Below, one piece after another: positions 1 to 7,524 of a stretch of DNA of 14,742 bases. Every line of letters starts with the position of its first letter. Position 1 is the first letter of the stretch. The stretch comes from Clostridium sp. CAG:413. GTDB taxonomy: Bacteria > Bacillota > Clostridia > Oscillospirales > Acutalibacteraceae. The DNA is taken from NCBI GenBank assembly GCA_000431775.1, contig FR888226.1, positions 34,960 through 49,701 of the forward strand. Direction: 5' to 3'. Made by a program: the position numbers and the translations under genes. Below the pieces are notes generated by a model. It was not told the DNA's origin. It made no database searches and saw only the letters and a list, made by a program, of their open reading frames with translations.

Positions 1-38
1 GGCTACAGCCCGCCTGCACGATTGAAGGGAGAAGGTAT

Positions 39-731
39 ATGTCACCGCTGTGTTACATTCTTGCGGCGCTCACGATTGCTTTTGCCGTGAGCTGCGTTAT
101 GCTTCGCAGAAAGAATCGCTCGTTTGAGGGAATGCTTTGCAAATTCATGGCGAGCTTTGGATTTATCTCGATCGCCATCATAGGATATTGCACACGCCCG
201 CACAATACATATTATTTCTGCATAGTCTGCTTTGCGCTGATGTTCGGCTTTTGCGGCGACGTGCTGCTCGGCATCAAGGAGATCGCGCCGCAATTCAAGA
301 GCCGCCTCGTGGTGCTCGGCATGGTCTACTTCCTCGTCGGCCACATATTCTATCTGTGTGCCTTTATTCACACTGCGGGCTTCAATATTATTCCGCTGCT
401 TTTGGGCGTTGCCGGCGCAGTATTCGCCTTTGTGATGATAAAGGTAATCAAGATGAAAGCCGACGGCAAGATGAGGATCATTATGTCCGTTTATTACGGC
501 ACTCTCATCTATCAGGCGGCGGCTGCGGGCTATCTTGCTATCACCAAGCCTGCCCCCGCGTTCATCGCCGCGTTCATCGGCGCGGTGCTCTTTGTGTTCA
601 GCGACTCCTTCCTCTCCTTCCTCTACTTCACTCCCGTCAAGAGGAAGAATGTGTGGGTCACGCTCGAGCTCTCCACCTACTACCCGGCGCAGATACTTCT
701 CGCCATGTCGGTGGCGCTTATGAGCAAATAA
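39..731 (+). CDS. YhhN/TMEM86-family integral membrane protein (lysoplasmalogenase-like)
   Basis: A 230-residue protein that is almost entirely hydrophobic, with about eight predicted membrane segments. The pattern fits the YhhN family: a Gly-Asp pair in FCGDVLLG (about residues 71-78), a Gly-His pair at 101-102, GAVLFVFSDSFLSF (181-194) and a C-terminal YYPAQILLA (214-222). Animal members (TMEM86) hydrolyse the vinyl-ether bond of lysoplasmalogens. The substrate of bacterial members is mostly untested, but plasmalogens occur in anaerobic clostridia, so a lipid role at the cytoplasmic membrane is reasonable. The start is the ATG at 39, preceded by AAGGGAG at 25-31 with 7-nt spacing. The frame stays open to the left edge, so an upstream start cannot be excluded, but the ribosome binding site argues against it. 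It converges with the transporter gene on the other strand and ends 20 bp before a shared terminator. Family call good, enzymatic role inferred. Confidence 0.82.
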   Translation: MSPLCYILAALTIAFAVSCVMLRRKNRSFEGMLCKFMASFGFISIAIIGYCTRPHNTYYFCIVCFALMFGFCGDVLLGIKEIAPQFKSRLVVLGMVYFLVGHIFYLCAFIHTAGFNIIPLLLGVAGAVFAFVMIKVIKMKADGKMRIIMSVYYGTLIYQAAAAGYLAITKPAPAFIAAFIGAVLFVFSDSFLSFLYFTPVKRKNVWVTLELSTYYPAQILLAMSVALMSK

Positions 732-751
732 TATAATGTATATATAATAAG

Positions 752-783
752 ACCGGGCAGCTTCTCAGTTGAAGCTGCCCGGT
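752..783. terminator. Bidirectional intrinsic terminator between convergent genes
   Basis: A perfect 13-bp stem (ACCGGGCAGCTTC at 752-764 with GAAGCTGCCCGGT at 771-783) closes a 6-nt loop. It is flanked by AT-rich DNA on both sides, with TTATTTCT on the + strand and CTTATTATAT on the - strand. It lies between the + strand YhhN-like gene (ends 731) and the - strand transporter gene (ends 795), so it probably stops transcription from both. The U-tracts are imperfect in both directions. Confidence 0.87.
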
Positions 784-794
784 TATTTCTATGC

Positions 795-3110
795 TTATTT
801 TCTTGATTTTGCCGCTTTCTTTTCGGCTATGCGGCGCTCCTTGTCGAGCTTTCTCTCAAGAGCTTCCTTCTCGGCCTGCGCTTTGGCTGCTGCGTCCTCG
901 GTGGCGACTCTCTCTGTCGCAGCCTCGTAAAGCTCCTCAATCTCAACAAATCTGCCGTAGTTCTCGCTCTGCTTGATGAGCTTTTGAGCGTCGGCGTAGG
1001 GCTTGATGGCGTGGTTATACTTGGTGTTATCCCTCGTTGCCTGCTTTATCTTGCCCCTGATGACGTAGCCCTCGTTGGTCAGCGCCTTTATCTCGTTCTT
1101 CGTTGCTGCGATCTGAGCGCTGTCCTTGGAGGCTTTGGCGGCATCGAGTTTTGCATATGCCGCCTGCTTTGCTTCGTCGTTCTTATTCTCCTCCTCAAAG
1201 AGGGTCTCGAAGATATCGGCGTTAAACTCGGGCATAGTGCCGTTGTAGTGCTTGACGACTATCTTCTTGCTTCTCAGAGACTGCTTTGCGAACTCGATGC
1301 AATACTTACGGATCGCTTTTTCGTCCGGAGTGGCTGACGGCATCGCTTTCGCCTCGGCAATCATCGACTTATCCGCTTCAAGAATGCCGTCAACGCCTGC
1401 CGCCACGGTCTTGCGGGCGTGGGCGAGCTTAAATGTGAATTCCTCGCCGGAGAATTTATCGTACTCCGCCATTACCATTTTAGCGATGGTGATGTTTTCA
1501 TTCGCCTCTCTTGCGGCTCTGCGCTCCTTGCGATTGAATGAGGAGTCAACGGCGACCGGCTCTTTGCCGCTGTCCGCCATTGCGGCGTGCAGCACGTCAA
1601 CGCCCTCTATAAGCTCCCTGTCCTTGAGCGCGTCGTTGCCGAAGTCCTCAAACATTGCTCTTATCTTGAGTATGTTGACCATTGCTCTCTGCTTGGTCTC
1701 GGAGAGATCGTAGAAGAAGTAGGGGAGAACATTCAGCGTTGCGCCGATGACGGAGAGGAGTATCAGCAGGTGAATAAGAGAATACAGTGTGTCTGGCTGA
1801 TACTTGAGGATATCATAGGCGTTGGCGTATTTGTTATGCTCGTTGATGCCGAATCTGTCGAATATCAGCGGAATAACGGTGCTCGTAGCCATTGTTATGA
1901 AGCTGGTTATCAGGCTTATCGCGCTGAACATACCGTCGATCCTCTCGCCGGTCATATACTGCTGATAATCTCTGATATCGGCATTGATTGCGGGGGTAAG
2001 GATGTGGGCAAACGAGCCCATAAGGGCGTTCATCCACAGGCAGACAAGCACGAGCCATATCGACCTGATGCCGACGGACGGGAACATAAGAGCGATAAAG
2101 AGAATATTAAACAGATTAGTGACCACCAGCACTGCCTTCTTGCCCCAGCGGCGTATCGCAAACGGCGCCGCAAGCATACCCCAGAGCGAGGCGTTGCCGT
2201 AGATAATCGTTATCAGAGAATACTGGCCGTCCGTGCACAGCTTGCCGTAGTTGTAGAGCCAGCCGAGTATGTAGGACTGAGAATTCTCGAGGAAGCCTAT
2301 CCAGCCCGCAAGGGAGATTATCCAGAAGTATTTGTTCTTTGCGACAGCCTTTATAGCCTCAAAGAAGCCGATCTGTATAACGTGGGTCTTGGCCTGGATT
2401 ATCTTCTCCTTGGTGTTGGCAAATACCACGATGCTCAGCGCAATGCCGATGACCGATATGATGGGGAACATGACCTTGTAGATGCGGACATCATACATAT
2501 CGCCCGTGTTCAGCAGCTTCGACATAAGGGGAAGCAGGGGGTTGAGCACGGTGGGGGCGAGCGAATAGGTTATCGACTTGACGGACGAAACGTCGGCTCT
2601 CTCCTGAGTGTTGGGTGAGAGCAGGAAAACAAGGTTCTCATACGCTTCGTAGAAGAAGTTGTAGACAAAGTTCAGAGCGAGGCTGTAGACGGTGGTGATG
2701 ATATAAGCGGCGGCCTTCGACATGCTCTGATAGGGTGTGAAGAGCATTGCGAGCATGATAACGACCGAGGGGATGCCCATGCCGAGTATCCACGGCCTGT
2801 ATTTGCCCGCTTTGAGCCGCATATTGTCTATCATATGCGCCCTCAGGGCGGTGAAAGGTATGCCCGCTATGGTGCAGATATAGTAGATGATGAGCAGGTA
2901 TTTCGGCGGGATGCCGGTCAGGTTCGTCATAACGACGTTCGTGCCGCTGATTATCATCGTATACGACATATAGATTATGCAGTATACGCCGATTCCGCCG
3001 AAGCTGTAAGCCGCTATCTCCTTGAAAGGCATATATCTGCCCTTGAGCGGCGTTCTCCAATAAACCTTAGCGTCGGAGAGCAGGTTTTTGGCCTTGTCGA
3101 GAAATTCCAT
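795..3110 (-). CDS. GPH/MFS_2-type sugar-cation symporter-like transporter with a 300-residue cytosolic tail
   Basis: A 771-residue protein. Residues 1-470 form a 12-helix major-facilitator domain of the glycoside-pentoside-hexuronide (MFS_2) type. Two family signatures are visible: the first cytoplasmic loop D95..R98..K100..GKYRPWILG (102-110) and the DIRDYQQYMTGERIDGMF block (378-395). Such carriers usually import glycosides or uronides with Na+ or H+. The substrate here cannot be read from sequence. Usual family length is about 450-500 residues. This protein continues for 300 hydrophilic residues (471-771) rich in Ala, Lys and Glu, with long charged helical stretches and a strongly basic end (KKAAKSRK). 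The start ATG has GAAAGGA upstream. It is the last gene of the seven-gene - strand run, 27 bp after asnS. The tail could be a regulatory or partner-binding domain; I recognise no catalytic motif in it. Family is fairly sure, substrate unknown. Confidence 0.83.
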   Translation of the reverse strand: MEFLDKAKNLLSDAKVYWRTPLKGRYMPFKEIAAYSFGGIGVYCIIYMSYTMIISGTNVVMTNLTGIPPKYLLIIYYICTIAGIPFTALRAHMIDNMRLKAGKYRPWILGMGIPSVVIMLAMLFTPYQSMSKAAAYIITTVYSLALNFVYNFFYEAYENLVFLLSPNTQERADVSSVKSITYSLAPTVLNPLLPLMSKLLNTGDMYDVRIYKVMFPIISVIGIALSIVVFANTKEKIIQAKTHVIQIGFFEAIKAVAKNKYFWIISLAGWIGFLENSQSYILGWLYNYGKLCTDGQYSLITIIYGNASLWGMLAAPFAIRRWGKKAVLVVTNLFNILFIALMFPSVGIRSIWLVLVCLWMNALMGSFAHILTPAINADIRDYQQYMTGERIDGMFSAISLITSFITMATSTVIPLIFDRFGINEHNKYANAYDILKYQPDTLYSLIHLLILLSVIGATLNVLPYFFYDLSETKQRAMVNILKIRAMFEDFGNDALKDRELIEGVDVLHAAMADSGKEPVAVDSSFNRKERRAAREANENITIAKMVMAEYDKFSGEEFTFKLAHARKTVAAGVDGILEADKSMIAEAKAMPSATPDEKAIRKYCIEFAKQSLRSKKIVVKHYNGTMPEFNADIFETLFEEENKNDEAKQAAYAKLDAAKASKDSAQIAATKNEIKALTNEGYVIRGKIKQATRDNTKYNHAIKPYADAQKLIKQSENYGRFVEIEELYEAATERVATEDAAAKAQAEKEALERKLDKERRIAEKKAAKSRK

Positions 3111-3137
3111 GGTGATGTCCTTTCTTGTTAGGATTTA

Positions 3138-4532
3138 TTAAAAGTCTTCTGAACCGGTGGTTCTGGGGAACGGGAGCACGTCTCTGATGTTTGAGATGCC
3201 GGTGAGATACATCACAAGGCGCTCAAAGCCGAGGCCGTAGCCGCTGTGCTTGACACCGCCGTAACGGCGCAAGTCAAGATACCAGTCATAGTCCTTGGGG
3301 TCAAGGCCGAGCTCGTTGATCCTCGCCTCAAGCACGTCAAGGCGCTCCTCACGCTGGCTGCCGCCGATTATCTCGCCGATGCCCATTACAAGGCAGTCGC
3401 AGGCCGCGACGGTCTTACCGTCGTCGTTCAGGCGCATATAGAATGCCTTTATCTCCTTGGGATAGTCGGTGACGAATACGGGCTTTTTGAATATCTTCTC
3501 GGTCAGGAAGCGCTCATGCTCGGTCTGCAGGTCGCAGCCCCAGCTTACTTTGTATTCAAACTCGTCGTTGTGCTCCTCGAGCATTTTAACAGCGTCGGTG
3601 TAGGTGACTCTGCCGAAGTCGGAGTTTGCAACGGCGGTAAGGCGCTCTATAAGCTCCTTGTCAACAAACTTGTTGAGGAACTCAAGCTCCTGCTTGCAGT
3701 GCTCAAGCACATAGCTTATAACATACTTGATCATTGCCTCGGCGACGTCCATATTGTCGCTCAGCTCCGCAAAAGCCATTTCGGGCTCGATCATCCAAAA
3801 TTCCGCCGCGTGGCGCTGAGTGTATGAGCGCTCGGCTCTGAAGGTGGGGCCGAAGGTATAGACCTTACCGAATGCAAGAGCCATCGTCTCCGCCTGGAGC
3901 TGACCCGAAACGGTCAGGTATGCGGGCTTCTGGAAGAAATCCTCGCTGTAGTCAACGCTGCCGTCCTCGTTCTTCGGCACGTTTGCAAGGTCAAAGGTGG
4001 TGACCTTGAACATCTCGCCCGCACCCTCGCAGTCGCTGCACGAAATCAGGGGAGTGTGAGCGTAGACAAAGCCGCGGTCAATGAAGAATTTGTGTATCGC
4101 ATAGGCGGCCTCGGAGCGAATTCTGAAAACTGCGTTGAAGGTATTCGTCCTCGGTCTGAGGTGAGCGATGGTTCTGAGGTATTCAAGAGAATGTCTTTTC
4201 TTCTGGAGCGGGTAATCGGGGGTGGAGAAGCCCTCGACGGATATCTCGTCGGCGTTTATCTCAAACGGCTGGTTGGCGTTCGGGGTGAGGATGAGCTTGC
4301 CCGTGACCTTGATCGCCGAGCCGACGTTGAGCTTCGCAATATCCTTGTAGTTTGCGAGCTTTGCGGCTTCAAAGACTATCTGCACGCCCTTGAAGCAGCT
4401 GCCGTCGTTGATCTCGATGAAGCCGATGGCTTTCGAGTCCCTGAGGGTCCTGACCCAGCCGCAGACGGTGACGCTCTGATCGGCGTAAGCGTCTGCGCCG
4501 TCAAACAGCTTTTTGATTTCGATTCTTTCCAT
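3138..4532 (-). CDS. asnS: Asparaginyl-tRNA synthetase
   Basis: A 464-residue class IIb aminoacyl-tRNA synthetase that charges tRNA-Asn with asparagine using ATP in the cytoplasm. An N-terminal OB-fold anticodon-binding domain spans about 18-103 ([14 protein letters not shown] near its start). The catalytic core follows: motif 2 as [11 protein letters not shown] (231-241) leading into [12 protein letters not shown], and motif 3 as [15 protein letters not shown] (431-445) followed by [11 protein letters not shown] (448-458). The NIRDV-PFPRT ending and WMIEPE separate AsnRS from AspRS. Length matches bacterial AsnRS. Motif 2 has AERSYT where many bacterial enzymes have AENSNT; I would not read this as loss of function. 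The start ATG has GGAGGT upstream. Only 31 bp separate it from the ComEA-like gene, leaving no space for a T-box leader, so expression probably depends on the upstream operon or an unseen internal promoter. Confidence 0.97.
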   Translation of the reverse strand: MERIEIKKLFDGADAYADQSVTVCGWVRTLRDSKAIGFIEINDGSCFKGVQIVFEAAKLANYKDIAKLNVGSAIKVTGKLILTPNANQPFEINADEISVEGFSTPDYPLQKKRHSLEYLRTIAHLRPRTNTFNAVFRIRSEAAYAIHKFFIDRGFVYAHTPLISCSDCEGAGEMFKVTTFDLANVPKNEDGSVDYSEDFFQKPAYLTVSGQLQAETMALAFGKVYTFGPTFRAERSYTQRHAAEFWMIEPEMAFAELSDNMDVAEAMIKYVISYVLEHCKQELEFLNKFVDKELIERLTAVANSDFGRVTYTDAVKMLEEHNDEFEYKVSWGCDLQTEHERFLTEKIFKKPVFVTDYPKEIKAFYMRLNDDGKTVAACDCLVMGIGEIIGGSQREERLDVLEARINELGLDPKDYDWYLDLRRYGGVKHSGYGLGFERLVMYLTGISNIRDVLPFPRTTGSEDF

Positions 4533-4563
4533 AATTTATTACCTCCAATAATTGAAAACAAGT

Positions 4564-4920
4564 TTATACGGCGAGCCTTGCGATATTCTTATCGACTGTT
4601 GCGCTGCCGATGCCGGCGACATTCTCCAGCTCCCGCACGGAGCGGAATCGCCCGTTTTTGCTGCGATATTCAATAATGGCTTTCGCTCTCTCTTCACCGA
4701 TACCGTCAAGGGTCATCAGCTCGTCAAGCCCCGCCGTGTTGATATTCACCGTGCCCGTCTCCGCTTTTGGCGCAGCCGTCGCCGCTTTTTCGGTCGCGGG
4801 GGCAAGAGTCGCCTCGAGCGGCGCATATTTCGGCGAATCGAGCACGCCGTAGAGCATTAATACGGCGGAAATGACAAGGGCGGCAAAGATGAGCAGCAGC
4901 TCGTGCTTTTTCTCACTCAC
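4564..4920 (-). CDS. Short ComEA-like helix-hairpin-helix protein, membrane anchored
   Basis: A 118-residue protein with one N-terminal membrane helix (about 8-27), an Ala/Thr/Pro-rich linker (30-55), and a ComEA-type tandem helix-hairpin-helix module (58-112). The module opens with VNINTAGLDELMTLDGIGEE, has the first hairpin G73-I-G75 and the second as NVAGIGSATV (100-109). ComEA binds incoming double-stranded DNA at the outer face of the membrane during competence uptake. Classical Gram-positive ComEA is about 200 residues and carries an SLBB-type domain between anchor and HhH; that domain is absent here. No comEB or comEC lies nearby, so a competence role is not shown. The start is a GTG at 4920, 3 bp after the tautomerase stop, with no clear ribosome binding site. 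Translational coupling is likely, because the next in-frame ATG would fall inside the membrane helix. HhH fold sure, physiological role open. Confidence 0.87.
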   Translation of the reverse strand: MSEKKHELLLIFAALVISAVLMLYGVLDSPKYAPLEATLAPATEKAATAAPKAETGTVNINTAGLDELMTLDGIGEERAKAIIEYRSKNGRFRSVRELENVAGIGSATVDKNIARLAV

Positions 4921-4923
4921 GGC

Positions 4924-5268
4924 TTAGAAATTCGAGCCGTTCCAGCCCCAGTGCTCAGCTTCTTCATATTTGATATAGATGTTTGAGCTGTCAATGCCGA
5001 GAGTTTCGCTGATTATCTCGGAAATTGCGGCGGTGAGGCGGTCATATGCCGCGTCGGACGCGCCGCCGAAGAGACTGACCTCAACATAGGCGTAGTCGGC
5101 GGAATTATCGCCCTTGAAGTACATGGACATATTGTCCTCAAACGCGAGCATGAGCCATGCTTCGCTCTTGCCGGGGATAAGCGCGATCGCGTTGCCGAGC
5201 TTTGACTTGAGGATGTCCCTCTGACCCGGATTTATGCTTTTGCTGACGGTTGTTCTGATGTAAGGCAT
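4924..5268 (-). CDS. MIF-type tautomerase (macrophage migration inhibitory factor homologue)
   Basis: A 114-residue protein, the length of animal MIF, which aligns by eye over its whole length. It begins Met-Pro, so the mature N-terminal proline, the catalytic base of the tautomerase superfamily, is present. Lys34 sits where MIF has Lys32. The block LFGGASDAAYDRLTAAISE (66-84) matches the KIGGAQNRSYSKLL region of MIF. IYIKY (97-101) matches VYINY, and the end GWNGSNF (108-114) matches GWNNSTF. The CxxC thiol pair of mammalian MIF is replaced by tyrosine-containing sequence. The likely activity is keto-enol tautomerisation of phenylpyruvate-like compounds; the physiological substrate is unknown even for many studied relatives. 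No signal peptide is visible. AAGGAGG lies just before the ATG, 18 bp after the lipoprotein gene. Family call rests on pattern memory, not a search, but the C-terminal match is distinctive. Confidence 0.9.
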   Translation of the reverse strand: MPYIRTTVSKSINPGQRDILKSKLGNAIALIPGKSEAWLMLAFEDNMSMYFKGDNSADYAYVEVSLFGGASDAAYDRLTAAISEIISETLGIDSSNIYIKYEEAEHWGWNGSNF

Positions 5269-5286
5269 TATTTTTCCTCCTTGCGG

Positions 5287-7524
5287 TTAATTGACTCTTA
5301 AGAAGCTGCGGGCGTCCACTACCACGCCTCTGGTGGAGTAGCTCTCGTCCGTGTAATTGACATATATCATAGCGCCCGTGTCGTATTCGGTGCAGAATAC
5401 GCCGTCCGCGACCTCGTAATGGTCGGTCATCCTTGCGTCACGCAGGTCGTTGAGCGCTTCGTTTGCTTTTGAATAGAATTCGGCAGCCTCGTTTATCGTG
5501 TTGTCATAGTAGAATTTATCATCGCCGTTCTTATTCAGCGGCTCGTAATTCCACTCGAAATGGGGGCAGGCGCCGTATTCAACGCTTCTGAGCAGCGTTT
5601 CTTCAAGATTTGTCTCGGTGTTGATCGGCTCGCCCGCATAATCGACTATGCCGTGGAGCACCAGCGGCACAAACGGGACGGAGACATAGGCTCCGCTGCC
5701 CGCGACCGAGGGGGTAAGGGGCATATCAACGATAACGTCGATATTTTTAAGCATATAGAAGTTGCCGTTGACCGTCATTGAGGAGTTGCCCGTTGACAGC
5801 GGGGATACGGCGGAGCTTATCGCGTTCGCTGCGTCCGCCCGCAGCAGGCCGCCGTCCGAGAAGTCGGAGTAGAGCAGCTTGCCCGCGTCGTTGAAGCAGA
5901 AGCCTGTGAAGCTGTTGTATCTCGTGTCGGTCAGCACGGAGGATACGGTCTTGGCGAGCTTGCCGACCTTGGCGAGCGTGCGCTCGGCGGAGGTTTTGCC
6001 CGTCGCCTCGGCGAGGACGTTGTCGGGGGTCACGGTGCTGCCGTCCTTTTTGATATTGACCGAGCCGCCGCCCGAGAAGCCGGTTGAGGAGCTGAGAATG
6101 TCAATATCGAGGAACAGCGACATCTTTTGAGATGAAATATACTGGTACAGCTCGTCGAGCTTATCTGAGCCGCCCAAACGCCTGAGCAGCGAGGAATGGG
6201 TGATATCCTCGGAATCCGTGCCGCCGCTGAATATGCCCGTGTAGCGCACAAAGACATTGTTGATGCCCTTGTTTTTCATCCTGACAAGCATATCCTGCGC
6301 CTGCTCAAAGGTGGTGAGGGCGGAGAGGCGGCTGAACGGGCCGAAGGAGCGGCGAACAGCGCCGGTAAGAGTTAAACAAAACGGCAGATAATCGCCGACC
6401 TGAACCGTCTTGGTCGAGAGCACCGAATTCCTGATGAGCTGCTCTCTGCAAGCGGAGGCAAGGCCCGCGTATGTGGCGTTCTGACCCGTTAAGAAGCGGT
6501 AGCAGAGCGAAAGCTCATCTACGCTTGCGGTGTTTGAGATATAAAGGGTTTCGTCCTCATATTTGACGGGAGTTATATCGAAGCTCGGGTAGACCCTGTT
6601 GTATTCGCTTATGTTGGTCGCCTTGTCGGCATGGACGGTCGCCACGGCGTCGCCCTTTTGAATGAGCGAAACGAACGCCGAGCCGCCGTGCTTGATGCCG
6701 AAAGCGGGGATTATCGCGGGTGTCGCTTCGTCGCTGCCGCAAAGCGAGGGGTCGCTGCCGTAAACGGCGAATGAAAGCGACTCGAACGATTCATCATATA
6801 TCGAGGTGCGGATTATTGCTCCGCTGCCGTCGGGCACGAGCAGATAATCGTCCTCCTGCGTGTCGTTGTATGCGCCGAAGTAGTTCAGCAGCTCCATGCT
6901 CTCGATGCAGGCGTCGGGGTTGCCTGTGATATTCTTGTATGTGCAGCCGACTATCATGCTGCCGTCCTCGAGCGTGACGGTCATTCTGAGCGAGAAGCCG
7001 ATATCGGTTTTGTCGTATTTCTGCTTTGCCGCCGTCTTTTCGTCGGGGAAGATGTCATATGTGAATACCGCGCCGTTGTCGGTCAAAGTGTATGAAGCCT
7101 TGCCGTAGGCGAGGGAATTATCCTGAGTATTCAGCTCGTATGAATCCGTGCCGCCCGTGACCTTTATCGAAGCCATGCTCGCCTTGCTCAGCAGCTCCTC
7201 GCCGGAGTAGATATTCTCGAGCAGCGGCAGCACGCTCCAGTACTGCTTCTTGGTCGTCTCATAGATGCAGAAGGTCTTGGTGGCGTCGTCGATATACATC
7301 TCGATAAGCCCCGATGAAGCCGCCTTCGCCGTGAATGACGTGCGCTTCTCGGAGTAGTGCAGAGCCGAGGGATCCTTTGACTCGGCGGATATCGTGTTTC
7401 TGCTTGCGACGGATTTCACCGTGCGAACGCCGACCTCGCCGCTGTGGGAGCAGGAGCAGAGCAGGCAGAGCGCAAGCGCCGAGGCGGCAATGCGCGCAAA
7501 TATGGATTTCTTATTTTTCAGCAT
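5287..7524 (-). CDS. Surface lipoprotein, DUF5696-like
   Basis: A 745-residue predicted lipoprotein. The N-terminus has a basic stretch (LKNKK), a hydrophobic helix (8-22) and a lipobox L22-C23-S24-C25, so export and lipid attachment at Cys25 are expected. The remainder resembles DUF5696 proteins of Clostridia and Paenibacillus: a beta-rich first half with LLVPDGSGAII and FAVYGSDPSLCG, then a segment compatible with an alpha/beta barrel (FVRYTGIFSGG, MSLFLDIDILSS), and a short beta C-terminus (GAMIYVNYTDESY). I recall such proteins near carbohydrate uptake genes, which suggests glycan binding or hydrolysis, but no catalytic residues can be named. I chose the ATG at 7524 because the frame upstream lies inside the kinase gene and because the lipoprotein signal begins here. 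The ATG overlaps the kinase stop by 14 bp, with AAAGGA inside kinase codons. Moderately sure of family. Confidence 0.78.
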   Translation of the reverse strand: MLKNKKSIFARIAASALALCLLCSCSHSGEVGVRTVKSVASRNTISAESKDPSALHYSEKRTSFTAKAASSGLIEMYIDDATKTFCIYETTKKQYWSVLPLLENIYSGEELLSKASMASIKVTGGTDSYELNTQDNSLAYGKASYTLTDNGAVFTYDIFPDEKTAAKQKYDKTDIGFSLRMTVTLEDGSMIVGCTYKNITGNPDACIESMELLNYFGAYNDTQEDDYLLVPDGSGAIIRTSIYDESFESLSFAVYGSDPSLCGSDEATPAIIPAFGIKHGGSAFVSLIQKGDAVATVHADKATNISEYNRVYPSFDITPVKYEDETLYISNTASVDELSLCYRFLTGQNATYAGLASACREQLIRNSVLSTKTVQVGDYLPFCLTLTGAVRRSFGPFSRLSALTTFEQAQDMLVRMKNKGINNVFVRYTGIFSGGTDSEDITHSSLLRRLGGSDKLDELYQYISSQKMSLFLDIDILSSSTGFSGGGSVNIKKDGSTVTPDNVLAEATGKTSAERTLAKVGKLAKTVSSVLTDTRYNSFTGFCFNDAGKLLYSDFSDGGLLRADAANAISSAVSPLSTGNSSMTVNGNFYMLKNIDVIVDMPLTPSVAGSGAYVSVPFVPLVLHGIVDYAGEPINTETNLEETLLRSVEYGACPHFEWNYEPLNKNGDDKFYYDNTINEAAEFYSKANEALNDLRDARMTDHYEVADGVFCTEYDTGAMIYVNYTDESYSTRGVVVDARSFLRVN

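Noticed and set aside
1..38. C-terminal end of an upstream gene, stop at 23-25
   Set aside because: One frame gives seven codons then TGA, but this is too short to separate from chance.
1587..2618. 343-residue plus-strand open frame
   Set aside because: Antisense to the GPH transporter gene, low-complexity polar composition, no ribosome binding site or family resemblance.
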